From: Combretum micranthum
Taxonomy: Eukaryota > Streptophyta > Magnoliopsida > Myrtales > Combretaceae
Assembly: GCA_024138025.1 (NCBI GenBank)
Contig: JAMXBD010000404.1
Location: 558,001-622,000, forward strand
Direction of reading: 5' to 3'
DNA length: 64,000 nucleotides
Shown: piece by piece, positions 47,501 through 58,482 of the stretch
Numbering within the stretch: position 1 is the stretch's first letter
Layout of the letters: each line of letters begins with the position of its first letter
Notes under the pieces: model-generated
Seen by the model: the letters and a program-made list of their open reading frames with translations, nothing else
Told to the model about the DNA's origin: nothing
The model's database searches: none
Made by a program: the position numbers and the translations under genes

Positions 47501-47722
47501 CTACCGATATTTAATTGTCATATCTACTTTTACATTACACTATTTTCTACTATTCTACACTATTCACCTATCTCTACGTTTTCTTACAACCTATTTTTAT
47601 AACCTATACACCTATTTCTTACACATTTTCATTTCCAATACAACTTCACATCTTTCATTTCTTACTTTTAATTAACAAAATAACAAAAAAATTAATTTTT
47701 CTCTTCCCCATACAAGCAAAGT

Positions 47723-47812
47723 GGCGCCGGCCTCTCTCTCTATCCCTCCAATTTGTTTTAATTTCCAATTATTTAATTAACACAATTTATCTCCCACATT
47801 TTCCTATAAATA
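47723..47812 (+). promoter_or_regulatory. gLTR core promoter: TATA plus CpG palindrome
   Basis: GGCGCCGGCC at 47723-47732 and TATAAATA at 47805-47812, spacing about 72 bp. Confidence 0.65.
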
Positions 47813-48224
47813 CCCCCTCATACCTTCACTTCTTTCACACCTGTTCTTCTCTAAAGTTACTCTACAAAAATTTCTCTCCAATTTCTCTCAAGAGTTCTTT
47901 CAAGAAGTCCTCTTAGTTTAGCTTCTTTTAGGTAAGATTTTCTCAAGATTTCTTCATGTTCATCTACTTAGTATGAGCTTAGTGTGTGTTTTCTAAAAAC
48001 CATGAAGGTTAAGAAAGCAACATTAGGTTCATACTTTGTTTTTGTTCATAATATCAATCTCTTTATGTTCCTTTATGTTCTTTATATTTCCTTTATGTTA
48101 TTACTATCTAATATATCTATATAGCTATATATACTATTTAGAGCATATAAGCTCATTATCTTGCAATTTATTTATCTTTCATGCAATTTATTTACTTTAT
48201 CGCGATTTATTTCAAGTTGATTTT

Positions 48225-48347
48225 AAGACTAGTCATTCTAGTCTTAGACTTGTCCTCATCAAGTCAAAACAATTCTTTTTTTTTCTTTTCCTTTTTCGGG
48301 ACTAGTCTTTTCTTAGTCCCGGGGTACCTTGAAGAAGCTAAGGTCCC
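48225..48347 (+). ncRNA. Four-hairpin block, S-b reference copy (e)
   Basis: AAGACTAG-tcatt-CTAGTCTT; GACTTG-tcctcat-CAAGTC; GGGACTA-gtcttttct-TAGTCCC; GGtACCTT-gaagaagct-AAGGTcCC. A T-rich linker separates hairpins 2 and 3. The block lies about 290 nt downstream of donor 1, so only unspliced RNA would retain it. Confidence 0.65.
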
Positions 48348-49242
48348 AATACTTGATTTACTTTATTATTTACTTAAGCTTTCAAGTTATTATTTTACTT
48401 TATATTTCTATAGCTTATGATTCATATTCATGCATGAACATAATGTTTTTGTTTCAACAACAATAAATGAGAAAGTGTTTTCTTGAATTAAAGGTTTTTT
48501 TTTCTAAAGAAATAAATATGGAAAATGGATTTCTTAAAAACCCATGAACATGCATGGGAGTGATTTTTCTTACATAAACAAAAGGTTTTATGAAAACTTA
48601 TCTTTCATCAAGAAGTAGAAATTCTTTTAGAATCATTACAAGAAATAAAAATGTCATTTTACTACTTTTGAATCCAAGTTTAGAAAATAAAACCACACTT
48701 TACGAAATTAAAGAAATTACGAGAGATTAAATTTAGAAAAAGAATATTCATCTCAATAACTCAAGATCTTTCAAAAGTAAAATAAATATTCAATAGAATC
48801 TCAAGTTCAAAATCTTTTAAAACCTTACTTTTTATAAGTTGAGACAACATCATTTACTTCATACATTTGTTATGAGTCATTACAAATATATATATACCTT
48901 TCAAAAGTTTACAAAATAATTGAAATATTTATCTTTTCAAATGAGCTTTGTTTACAAGAAGGAAAACAAGTGTTTGCAAATTCGTGGCAAATCTGGTCGC
49001 TGTCTTTTCGGAACCCAAACGGCCTGGTTTTATGAAAATAAGTTTAGAAATGCATAGATCTTTCTGAGTAGGTAGAAAACAGTATATTATACGCGAAATT
49101 CCGAGTTAAAATGAGCAAGTTATGGCCATTTTAAGTTGGAATTTTCCCTTATACGATTTTACCGCAATTTTAAGAAAAGATTAGAATCTTCAAAGAAAGA
49201 AGTTCATGAAATACTCATCTTAAGTATTCTTCTTTCTTTTAG

Positions 49243-49340
49243 ATAATCTCGAGGAGGATTATTCATATCCCGAAGATTACTACGATTAGTGGAAATCCCG
49301 AACGACTCATCCGCTTCAAGAAAGGTGTCATCATGGCTGA
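49243..49340 (+). other. Acidic mini-exon with split ATG (copy 11)
   Basis: CTTTTAG| then NLEEDYSYPEDYYD, TAG at 49287-49289, further sequence to ATGGCTGA (ATG 49333-49335) and donor GTGAGTTTATT at 49341. Confidence 0.55.
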
Positions 49341-50016
49341 GTGAGTTTATTCCCCGTTATTTTTCATACTCTTGATTATGCTTGTAAAATTAGTTACACT
49401 AGAATTTAAGAAAAATCAAAAGGAAGTGTATGATAATATGTTGAAAGAATACTAAGTATATCGAAACTCGATTTGTTTGTAATAAAGTTGTATGTGAATT
49501 AATATCTTGAAATGTTTGAAATTGATTGATCACTTGAAAGAAGTTAAATGTAACTACTAGACTTTAATTAAAGAAATTATTCATGCACTTCATATGTTGA
49601 GTCACATTGCATTCACTACTATACAATTGGTGGGACAAGTGTATAATAGTGGTGGTAGACATAACCGGTATATCATGTAAGTGGCGAGTAGGAGCCAGTA
49701 AAAACTACAAAATTGGTGGCTAGTAGGAGCCTGTAATAACTACAAGTTTTTGATGGCGTATAGGAGCCGGTAAGATCTATAAAAGTGTTTTTAAAAGTTG
49801 TGGCTGTAATTGGCCTGAATACCCAACGCCGAATGAAGGGCGTAATTCATTCAACATATGATTCCCGGAAAGTCATATGTCTTGTATGCTCACGTGGTTG
49901 TTGCATTTCATATGTTTGAATAATGAACTTGACTGATAATTTTCTGCGAGTATGAATTTCGGGATTTACTCACTAAGCCCATAAGCTTACACCCCTATAG
50001 ATATTTGTATTCTCAG

Positions 50017-50059
50017 GAACACTTATTTTTGTGCCCGAGGTCTTCCCGTATCCATGTAA
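50017..50059 (+). other. Exon 3 of split micro-ORF, S-b version
   Basis: Acceptor ATTCTCAG| joins in frame to ATGGCTGA of 49243-49340: MAENTYFCARGLPVSM then TAA (50057-50059). The same bases form a donor-like AT|GTAAGT at 50056, so this stretch may be an internal exon and not coding. Confidence 0.4.
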
Positions 50060-51797
50060 GTCTTACATATTGAAGCTTTTGGAGGAAATCTACTCGAAGA
50101 CTTAGATTAGAATTCCTTTGAAATCTTTAATGTAGTATTTTGGATGTTATGAAGTTTATCACGATCCATGGGATTAGCAGGGGTATGCCCCTAAGAAGTT
50201 ATGTAATAGACCTTTGGTTATTAATGATATGATATACTTTATTTCTGGATTCTTGTATGTTTATCTTTACTTGCTTAAACTATACTTCCCAAAAGTGTCT
50301 CCTATTACCGTGTTAGACGCCTTACATATAATACTAAGGCTTTCGCGTGACTAAGGTAGCCATTCTTAAGCCTTGATATTATATGTGGCGGACTGCCACG
50401 TTTAGGGTACCCTTCGGGGCGTGACAGAAAGTTTCTCGGATATATAAAATATTTATCTAAAAATATAAGGGTTTATAAGAATAATAAAACTGTGTAATGA
50501 ATAGTAGTGAATAGTGCAAAAGGCTAGTTAATTACTGGTAGTAATGAAATACGAATAAAATCGCAAAATTAGATAATTCTAATTATCGAAACATTATAAA
50601 ACTGATATTTTAGAAATCCATTTGAAAATACGATTCTAACGGTATTAATGGTAAGTTTTTTATATCTCGAGCCCTAGGACACGCTTTTCGAAATGTGTAT
50701 CCAAAAGGGTTCGAAATAAGTCAAAAATTTACCAATATGATATTTTTAAGCGACCTTATATCACTACGAGCTATTCTACACACTTAAACCACACCTTGGC
50801 CTCTAGGGCTAAGAGCGCGAGATTGCCGGACTTAAACTACTGTATTCTACTTAGGGTTCCCGGGTGATTTTCCGGCTTAGATCTTTGCCAATTTGGAAAC
50901 TGATGTTTTATGTTTATACAATATATTTAATTTGAGAAATTTATTTTAAATTTTATTTTTGTAAGTATTTAGTGTCTCTCAACGTTTTCGGAATTCTTGA
51001 ATTGAGTTTTATTTCTAAAAGTTTATCGTTATTTACTTTTTAATAATTTGTTTTTAGGTTCTATATTACCCGATTTTACAATTCAGAGTTAAGTATGGAA
51101 TTTGTCGTACGTAGTGGTTTTGAATTTAAAGACCATTGAGTTCTTATTCTATTTTCAAGGAATCTCATTTTCTCAAGATTAAGAAATTTCTACATTCGTT
51201 TGTGATTTAGGATTAGTCGAAGTTCGGTTTTAATTTGGAATCATTTTTAGAGTTTAACTTCGATTTTTATTTTGGAATTATTTACTAAAATTTTCTAAGG
51301 CTTTACAGTATGCATGAATTGTTCTTGATATTGGTATATTCAATTATTATCGATTTCGAGTTAAAGGTGACCAAAACAATATTCATCATACCATTGGAAG
51401 AAAACAAAGTTATTCATCAATTCCTCTTTCGATATACTAAGCTTTTATTCAATGTAACGCCCTAACCTGTTGGCATTACAACCCGCCACGTGTCCTCTCT
51501 TGATTAGAACACGCTAAGGCTATAATTTCCACAGATAACCTGAATAACACCTGAATAACTCACAAAGTATAAAATAAGACATGTGGTCCTCATAAATAAA
51601 TCATATGATAAGAATATAATCTCCATAATCAGCAAACTGGACATTGTTGACATAACTGCAGGTCAACAAGTCATACTATACTCTAAAACTATCACTATAT
51701 GAAAACTCCAAATACAACTTAAAATTTCAATAAACAAAATATAAATCAATCATTAAAGTCTTCTCAGATCCATTCTATATCATCTATGACTAAACAA

Positions 51798-51898
51798 CTA
51801 GTCATCAGCAGGGTAGTCAGGACCGCTAACGCCATCCCCATCCTCATAGATGATATCAAAACCCGAAAGATCATAAATCACATTATCATCACCTGCAC
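51798..51898 (-). other. gLTR-2 acidic exon (second copy)
   Basis: After TTTCAG| the frame starts AGDDNVIYDLSGFDIIYEDG and ends YPADD before TAG (51800-51798), 32 codons. It aligns by position with 44467-44573. The acidic character and stop are retained while the sequence has diverged strongly. Confidence 0.5.
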
Positions 51899-53108
51899 CT
51901 GAAATATAATAGAATGAGCGGCGAAGCCTAGTACGATAATATCCAATCCAGTTCAAGCAAGATTATGCACAAACAACATGTATAAATAAATGCAACTAAA
52001 CTAAATGCATACAACAGTTTATTATCTATTTTAGTCCAGCAAAACAACACAGTTCAGAATCTAGTATACATAAATCCTGAACCCAGAGTAACTCAGACTC
52101 TGCTATAAAAACATCCAACTGATTTGAAAATAGTTAATCATATATATATGGATGAGTGGGTACTCCCCAAACATCCCAATTCCTGAACACCTAAATTCTA
52201 CCAGAGTCATTTCTTAGCACGAGTCCACTCGGGACAACCTCACACTAAGATCATCAGGGTGCCTCACCAGTATCACTATCTGCTAGGTCTCTACTGGTCA
52301 AAGCCAACCACAACCAGACAGACAATTATTAAGCCAAATATTTATTAAGTTTATTATGTAATTCTGTTCCTACATCCAATCACAAAAATTCTAATCTACA
52401 AGCACATACAATAAACAATGGATTGGTCGTACCTTTCTAAATTTCAAGAATCCAAATCAAATCCTCAGAATTTGATACCAACACCAAGTCAACCCAACTC
52501 CAGCAATTCTTATATCTAAATCAATCACAGTTTCACAATTCCAAATGTCCTGTTACAATATATATATATATATATATATCTCAACAGACATGATCGCAAT
52601 ATCTTAACATAAAACAACCTATCTAAACTAACCTGATACAGAACTTCCCAAACTCGAATTATAATGATCAATAACCCCAAGCACCTCCAATAATATCAAA
52701 GAACGGATATTTCAAATCCTTAAATCAGAATTTCCACCAAACCTTATAAAATATTTCATATGATCAATATCGAAATATCAAAGCTGTCCAATTTCGTATA
52801 AAGAGGATTCAAAACTTATACTTACTGATATGGAACGTATAATACTTGTTTTTTCTCTTCCTATTATGATCAAAACATGAGCTAGGGTTTATTCTTCAAA
52901 ATCCTTCATGAAATATTCATCCAAACCCTAAGATACTTATACAAATTTGTATATAATCCAAATGAGAAGGTTAAGATCACTTACTTTTAATTAGTAATAC
53001 CCTCTGAATGATTCTCTAGGCCTAAATCACCAAGAACGCTTCAGAACTCTCTTATACGAAGGGAAATGATATAAGGAAATGTCTGTCGAAAATGATTTTC
53101 GTGTCTTG

Positions 53109-53478
53109 TATTTATAGAAATTTGGTTATACGCCGGCGGTGTACCTGCAGATTTTGCCGGCTTACACCATATGCTGGCCAGATCTACATGAACGCCGGCA
53201 GCATTCGTCGAGGCTTTGATTCCCAGAATTCAAATCGTCCCTTCATACGCGGGTAAATCTTGGACCTAAACCGGCGGCTTTCATGCCGGTGTAGAAAAGA
53301 AACCCTATGAACGCCGGCAGCTTTTCTCCCAGCGTTAAGAAAAATGCTAGTGTTCCCATCCTATGTCGTCTGTACGCCGGCGACGTAGATTCTTCAGGAG
53401 GCGGCGTACAATCTGTTACAGAGTACGCTGGCAAACTTAAGACATAGGCCGGCGGCGTTCTTCATCAAAGATGCCGGC
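53109..53478 (-). promoter_or_regulatory. gLTR-2 promoter with GCCGGC motif array
   Basis: TATA: sense CTATAAATACAAG (TATAAATA 53116-53109). Upstream in sense, 53131-53478 holds about ten GCCGGC-type motifs (e.g. 53132, 53192, 53304, 53385, 53440, 53472), several preceded by GTAC or AAC. This CpG-dense 350 bp stands out in an AT-rich window. Confidence 0.55.
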
Positions 53479-53767
53479 CTTCATTGCAGAAGTTAAGAAA
53501 ATAATCCAATTGATGTCAATCTTGTTCTAACACGAAATTGATCAAACTTAACCTATTTTTAACATCAACATAAAAGGCATATTAGAATCTAGTAGCTTGT
53601 GAACACTTACGACTTAAAATTATTTAGTATATTACATTCAACAACCACATCATTCAATCATGAATCCAAATCACACAACATTTGTTCAATTATCTTTTTC
53701 CTTATTCTCTAGTGTTACTACTTACAAGCACAATCAAGGAAACGTAGTTAGTAAGGGATTAACTCAC

Positions 53768-53829
53768 TTCATGACGATTGCTCTTAGTCGAAATAATCTT
53801 TCAGGAAGGCAATATCGGTTCCTTCTTCA
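53768..53829 (-). other. Acidic mini-exon with split ATG (copy 12)
   Basis: TTGTTTAG| then EEGTDIAFLKDYFD-stop, then ATGAA (ATG 53772-53770) and donor GTGAGTTAATCC. Confidence 0.5.
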
Positions 53830-54888
53830 CTAAACAAGATGAAATACCCAAAATGAGTCTTTGATAGAATTTCTACTTTAAAGATTCTAAGTCCATCTTG
53901 AAATTGCGGTAAAATCGAATTGAAAGAAGTTCCAACTTAAAATGGCCATAACTTGCTCATTTTATCTTGGAATTTCACATATTATATATCGTTTTCTACC
54001 TACTCAAAAAGATCTATCCATTTCTAAGGTTAATTTTACTATAAAAGGTCTTTTTAGTCATGGTTTAGAAGGGTACAGATCTAACACGAAAATTCTTTTC
54101 TTGACAAACAACATTTTCTATTCCTTCCTTTACTAAGGCTTGTTTAAGTAAAACTCAAATATGTATATACTTGAAAAGAATTCCTTATGTATATAAATAG
54201 ACTCATAATTTATGCATGAAGTTATAGGTGTTTTCTTATTTAATTGATTTTCTTAAAACCACCTTTTCTAGTGTTTTGGAAAATTTGGATTTATAAGACT
54301 TTACTTTATGTGTTTGAAGTAATTTATAAATTTTTAGTTGATAAAAATCTAATATTCTATATTTTGATTCTTTAGTTTATCAAAAGTGATTTGATAGTAA
54401 AGTTTGGCCTTTTGAGTTTATCTACCAATTTTATTTCTAGGAATTGAAAAATAGAGTTTCAAAAAAATTTTCCTTAGTAGTAATTGATGAGTTTATTCTT
54501 TGAAAATTTATTTTCATTGTCCTTATAAGTTGATTTTCTTGAAAACTTATTTAGCTTTTGGTTTAGAAAGTTTCCAAAAATAGTATCAAGTTATTATCGA
54601 TATATCAAAACTTCTTTGTTATTTGAAGAGAAAATATCTTTAGACTTTGAAGAAGTTTCATAATGAGTTTGCATAAACTTTTAAAATAGATTTATTTGAA
54701 AATATTTTTCTATGTCTTTGGAAAAACGTTGATCAAATTTTATTCTTTCATAAAAAAGATTCATTTTTATTTGGACAACGACTTATTAGCCATGCATGAA
54801 TATGATCATGTAGTTTATAAAAGCTACAAATATAAAAAGATAAGAATATAAGAAATAAATAAGCATATTAATAATAATTGCCAAGTAT

Positions 54889-55003
54889 CGGGAACCTTAG
54901 CTTTTTCAAGGCTTCCTGGGACTAAGAATAGACTAGTCTAAAAAAAAAAAAAGAAAATTGTTTTGACTTAATGAGGACGAGTGTTAGAATAGAAAGACTT
55001 CTT
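54889..55003 (-). ncRNA. Four-hairpin block, decayed (copy f)
   Basis: Order is kept but arms are damaged: hairpin 1 reads AAGAAGTCTTTCTATTCT and hairpin 2 CTCGTCCTCATTAAGTC. Hairpin 4 (AAGCCTT...AAGGTTCC) is the better part. Useful as a decayed control. Confidence 0.4.
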
Positions 55004-55389
55004 AATACAACATGAAAGTAAATAAATTGCAAGGTAAGGAAATAAATTACAAGGAAAGTAAATAAATTGCAATAATAAATGAGCTTATATGCTCTAAAAG
55101 ATATATATAACTACATAGATATATTTATTTAGATATACATAAGAACAACATAAACGAAAACATATTCATGAACAAGAATAAAGTATGAACATATTATTGC
55201 TTTCCTAACCTCCATGGGTTTAGAAAACACATACTATGTTTATACAAAGCAAATGAACATATAGAAAGCTTAGACTATTATCTATAGAAGAAGAAGAAAC
55301 TAGAGAAAATTTGAGAGAGCTTTTGGAGAGATTTTGGGAGAGTAATTGTAATGTATGAAAGGTGTGAAGGAAATGGAAGAAATATGTGA

Positions 55390-55476
55390 TATTTATAGGA
55401 AAAAGTGGAGGGTAATTTATGTTAATTAAATAAATAGAAAATAAAACAAATTAAGGGGAATGGGAAGGGGGCCGGC
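55390..55476 (-). promoter_or_regulatory. gLTR core promoter, cut at the CpG palindrome
   Basis: Sense TATAAATA 55397-55390; the palindrome remnant GCCGGC 55476-55471 forms the junction with the plus-strand N copy starting TGTAAACCTC at 55477. Confidence 0.5.
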
Positions 55477-56559
55477 TGTAAACCTCAGTTTTCCTAGTAA
55501 CCAAGTAGACTTCGGGAGCCGAAAACCAAAACCCTAAACCAGATTAGCTTAAGCTTGGGAGAGAAATTTAAGAACCTGGGATTCGGCTCTCCTTCGATTT
55601 TAAACTAAGGAACTTTCGTAAAATAATTTAATCTGGAATATTGTTCTAAAGTATATTTTAAACCATAAAAAGATCTTATTTCGAAAAATTATCTATTTCG
55701 GGCCTTCCCAAGATCCATTACTGAGAAGTGGGCCTCGAAACTCGAAATTTGAAAAATATTCTGGAATACCCTTTAGAACCGAGATTGAATAAAGATTTCA
55801 AAAATATAAATTTTATAATTTTTTGGTTTATGAAAAATGCAGATATAGCCTTTTTTCTCGTATTCTCTTTATTACTGGTAAATTAATTGTCTTGATTACT
55901 ATTCACAAATACAACCTACTATACTCATGAGCCACACCCTACTCTTACATTGTCACGCCCCAATGGGTATCCTAAACGTGACAGTCCGCCACACTCAATA
56001 TTAAAGCTTAAGTATGGCAACCTTAGTCATTTCCAAAAGCTTTTATATTAAGTGTAAGGCTTACTTTCACAATTTTAGAGGGCCATATGTGGAATAATGA
56101 AGTTTAAGGAGATATAAAAACACATTTAAGAAAGAGGATTCACAATAATTATTTGTTCATGGCATAAATTTTTCAAACTTAGGGACAACTCCCTAAATTA
56201 CTAATCTATTATATACCTATTAACATGCTAATGCTAAGGTACTCTTTATTCAGATTTCTAATGTTTAAAAAGGGATTACCTGCCCGCATGGTCCACGTGG
56301 CCTTAACCATAAGTATGGAAACTGCAAAAGGTAGCTATCGGGGTATAAGCTAATAGGCTTAGTGAGAAATATTTCCATAAATAACTTCTTGTAACAAATT
56401 CAAACAAGTTGGTTAATCACACATATGTAATGCATCAAACACGTGGGCAAACGATCATATAGCTTTCCGGGAACTATATGTTGAATGGATTTGCGCCCTC
56501 CATTCGGGGTTTGGTGATACTCAAAACAAGTGGTTTTAATATTAGAAAATTTAAGCTTG

Positions 56560-56735
56560 CAAGCACACATCGCCAAGCATTCATTAAAAACTTTTATACT
56601 TGCGAGCACTCATCGCCAAGTATTCTGAACCTACTTGATTTGACCTTGCTTCCGGATCAACCGCCAAGCATATTCCATTAAGCCGCCAAGCAATCGCTTT
56701 CGGATCTTCCGCCAAGTGTTGCTTTCGACATGAGC
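56560..56735 (-). repeat. CGCCAAGC-containing repeats in intron 2
   Basis: Five CGCCAAG(C/T) occurrences spaced 20-60 bp (near 56571, 56611, 56661, 56682, 56711). The other S-a copies (13790-13870 and, reversed, 23320-23395) have the same motif at the same place. Confidence 0.55.
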
Positions 56736-57035
56736 CTACTATCCTTCTCACCCAAGGATAATAACCCAACCATGCAATGTGACTCACTTCATGGTATGCA
56801 TGAGTCCATTAATTTATAAAGTCATAACATAATTAATTTCAACTTTAAGGTGATCAAGAAATTTCACACAAATCAATATTATACTAAAACAATCACTTAG
56901 AACAATTCGGGCTTCGATATTCTTAGAATTCTTTCAAGGAATTATTTTACATGCATATCGGTTTATCTTTTCCTAACTCTAGTGCCACTAATTTACAAGC
57001 ACAACAAGAGTAGCATTTAATGGAAATAAACTCAC

Positions 57036-57134
57036 GATGCTATTGTCGTCTATTCCTCTAAGCGGGTGAGTCGTTCACACACTCCTCTTAATCGTAATAG
57101 TTCTCGGGGTGAAGAAATCCTTCCTCGGGGTCAC
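57036..57134 (-). other. Acidic mini-exon (copy 13)
   Basis: TTGGTTAG| then DPEEGFLHPENYYD-stop. The 3' end reads ATAGCATC|GTGAGTTTATTTCC; as in copy 5, the split ATG is ATA. Confidence 0.55.
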
Positions 57135-58359
57135 CTAACCAAAGAAAATACCCAAATGAGTTTTTCTTGAAGATTTTCTTGAATTTTGACAAAACAATGT
57201 CAAAGAACGTCAAAGTTCGTATAGAAGAGTGTTCCAACTTAAAATGGCCATAACTTGGTCATTTTAACTCGGAATCGCGCATATAATATACCGATTTCTA
57301 TCTACTCGAAAAGATCTACCCATTTCTAAATTTATTTCCCACAAATAAAGCCATATAGGCTCCGAAAAAGTGGCGACAAAAATTCACCACGGATTTCCAA
57401 GTAAAAACAACTTTGGTTCAAGAAATCAAAATTTGTTTGATAAATACTTAGTTATCTATATAGTTGAAAAATTCTCTTTTTATAACTATATAACTCATTT
57501 TAAGCATGCTCAAGTGTCTTATTGTCCAAAATTATTTTTCTTAGGAAAAACAATGTCGGGTTGAAGCTTTTCGGAAATTGTTTTTGTAAATTTCTTTGAA
57601 ATGAATACCTTGTTTTCTTTATTTTCTAAAAACGTTTTATGTTGGTTTTATTTATCTTTTTCTAAGTGACTTTTGAAAATAAAATTTTCTACTTTCTAAG
57701 TTACATTAATATTATATTTGAAGTTTTCTAGAAAATATGCTATTCTTCATTTTTCTTGTGTAAATTCCTTTGTTTAATTGTTTTGCAAAAATCCTTTACT
57801 TGAAATTTCTCATTTTTTTCTCATATCTCATATTTTCAAAAATAATTACCCATGCATGAAAATTTGGTTTCTTTATAAAAACAAAGCGGAACAATGAAGG
57901 ACTTTTTGTAGAAAAACTAATTTCTATAATCTTATTAACTTCTTCTTGTAACTTAAAAAGGAATAACTTTACTATTTTCAAAACATAAATTTTCTTTGTC
58001 TATTTGTTTGCAAGGATCTTTATTTAAAATTTCCTTAGTCTTATTTTCTTTATTTATGAAAGGATCCATTTTTGTCAACAAAACATTTTCTTTTGAAAGA
58101 CAAGGTAGAGTAACGAAGATTTAACTAGCTTTTAAGTAAAAATAGTTTCTAAATTCATAATGAATTCTTTTTGTAACTTGAAAATGAATGAGTTTATTTT
58201 TGTTGTCTTATATTTTTATGTTTCACATGAACTTAAAAAAAAAGCTTTCTTTTATTTCATTATCTTTAGAAGACTTTTGGACAACAATCTAAATAAACAT
58301 GATTATGAGAATAATAATAAACAAAATAACATAAAGCACAAATAATAAAATCAAGTATT

Positions 58360-58482
58360 GGAGTCTTAGCTTTTTCAAGGCTCCCAGGACTAAGAAATAA
58401 ACTAGTCCCATAAAATGAAATGAAAGAAGGGAAAGCTTGTTTTGACTTGATGAGGACAAGTCTAAGACTAGAGACTAGTCTT
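58360..58482 (-). ncRNA. Four-hairpin block, S-a form (copy g)
   Basis: AAGACTAG-tct-CTAGTCTT; GACTTG-tcctcat-CAAGTC; GGGACTA...TAGTCCT; GGAGcCTT...AAGaCTCC. Confidence 0.6.

Larger units (their letters stand above)
47105..50426 (+). mobile_element. Complete gLTR, subfamily S-b, TSD GAAAG
   Basis: TGTAAATCCCCG at 47105 to TTCGGGGCGTGACA at 50426, 3322 bp, flanked by identical GAAAG (47100-47104, 50427-50431). Well preserved. Order: U3; CpG palindrome 47723-47732; TATA 47805-47812; leader to donor TTTTAG|GTAAG near 47931; GAGC...GCTC near 48141; GCAATTTATTTA repeats; hairpin block 48225-48347; conserved block 49040-49145; mini-exon 49243-49340; intron-2 TAGGAGCC repeats; exon 3 50017-50059. 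Best reference for S-b. Confidence 0.9.
38848..51307 (-). mobile_element. Complete gLTR, subfamily L, carrying two insertions, TSD GTATA/GTATG
   Basis: TGTCATGGCCC at 38848 to CTTTACA at 51307, flanks GTATA (38843-38847) and GTATG (51308-51312). Net length about 5.0 kb after removing 40850-44941 and 47105-50426, matching the 5.06-kb L copy at 32850. Own pieces: 38848-40849, 44942-47104, 50427-51307. Carries exon 3 39121-39205, mini-exon 39881-39950, hairpin 40060-40083, U5 tandem repeats and L-type U3. Confidence 0.83.
51453..53636 (-). mobile_element. Complete gLTR-2 copy, short form, TSD TTCAA
   Basis: TGTAACGCCCT at 51453 to ATTACA at 53636, 2184 bp, flanked by TTCAA (51448-51452, 53637-53641). 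Sense order: U3 with a dense GCCGGC motif array (53131-53478), TATA 53116-53109, leader, acceptor TATATTTCAG| and acidic exon 51898-51798. Shares GGCTTCGCCGCTCATTCTA and the acceptor with the gLTR-2 copy at 40850-44941, but is half its length and U3 differs. Confidence 0.82.
29650..55476 (-). mobile_element. Host gLTR E (subfamily S-b), carrying three direct insertions
   Basis: Own sequence: 29650-29929, 38286-38847, 51313-51452 and 53642-55476, about 2.8 kb. Starts TGTCATACCCCGG. Removing 29930-38280, 38848-51307 and 51453-53636 reunites adjacent host phrases (ACTCATAATATA with GTATGCATGAATTG). It holds mini-exon 53768-53829, conserved hairpin near 53936-53962, a decayed hairpin block 54889-55003 and TATA 55390-55397. 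It breaks at GCCGGC (55471-55476), exactly the promoter palindrome, where a plus-strand N copy starts; the remaining U3 is missing. Confidence 0.78.

Noticed and set aside
52558..52580. (AT)n run as a regulatory site
   Set aside because: Plain dinucleotide microsatellite inside gLTR-2, not in the other copy.
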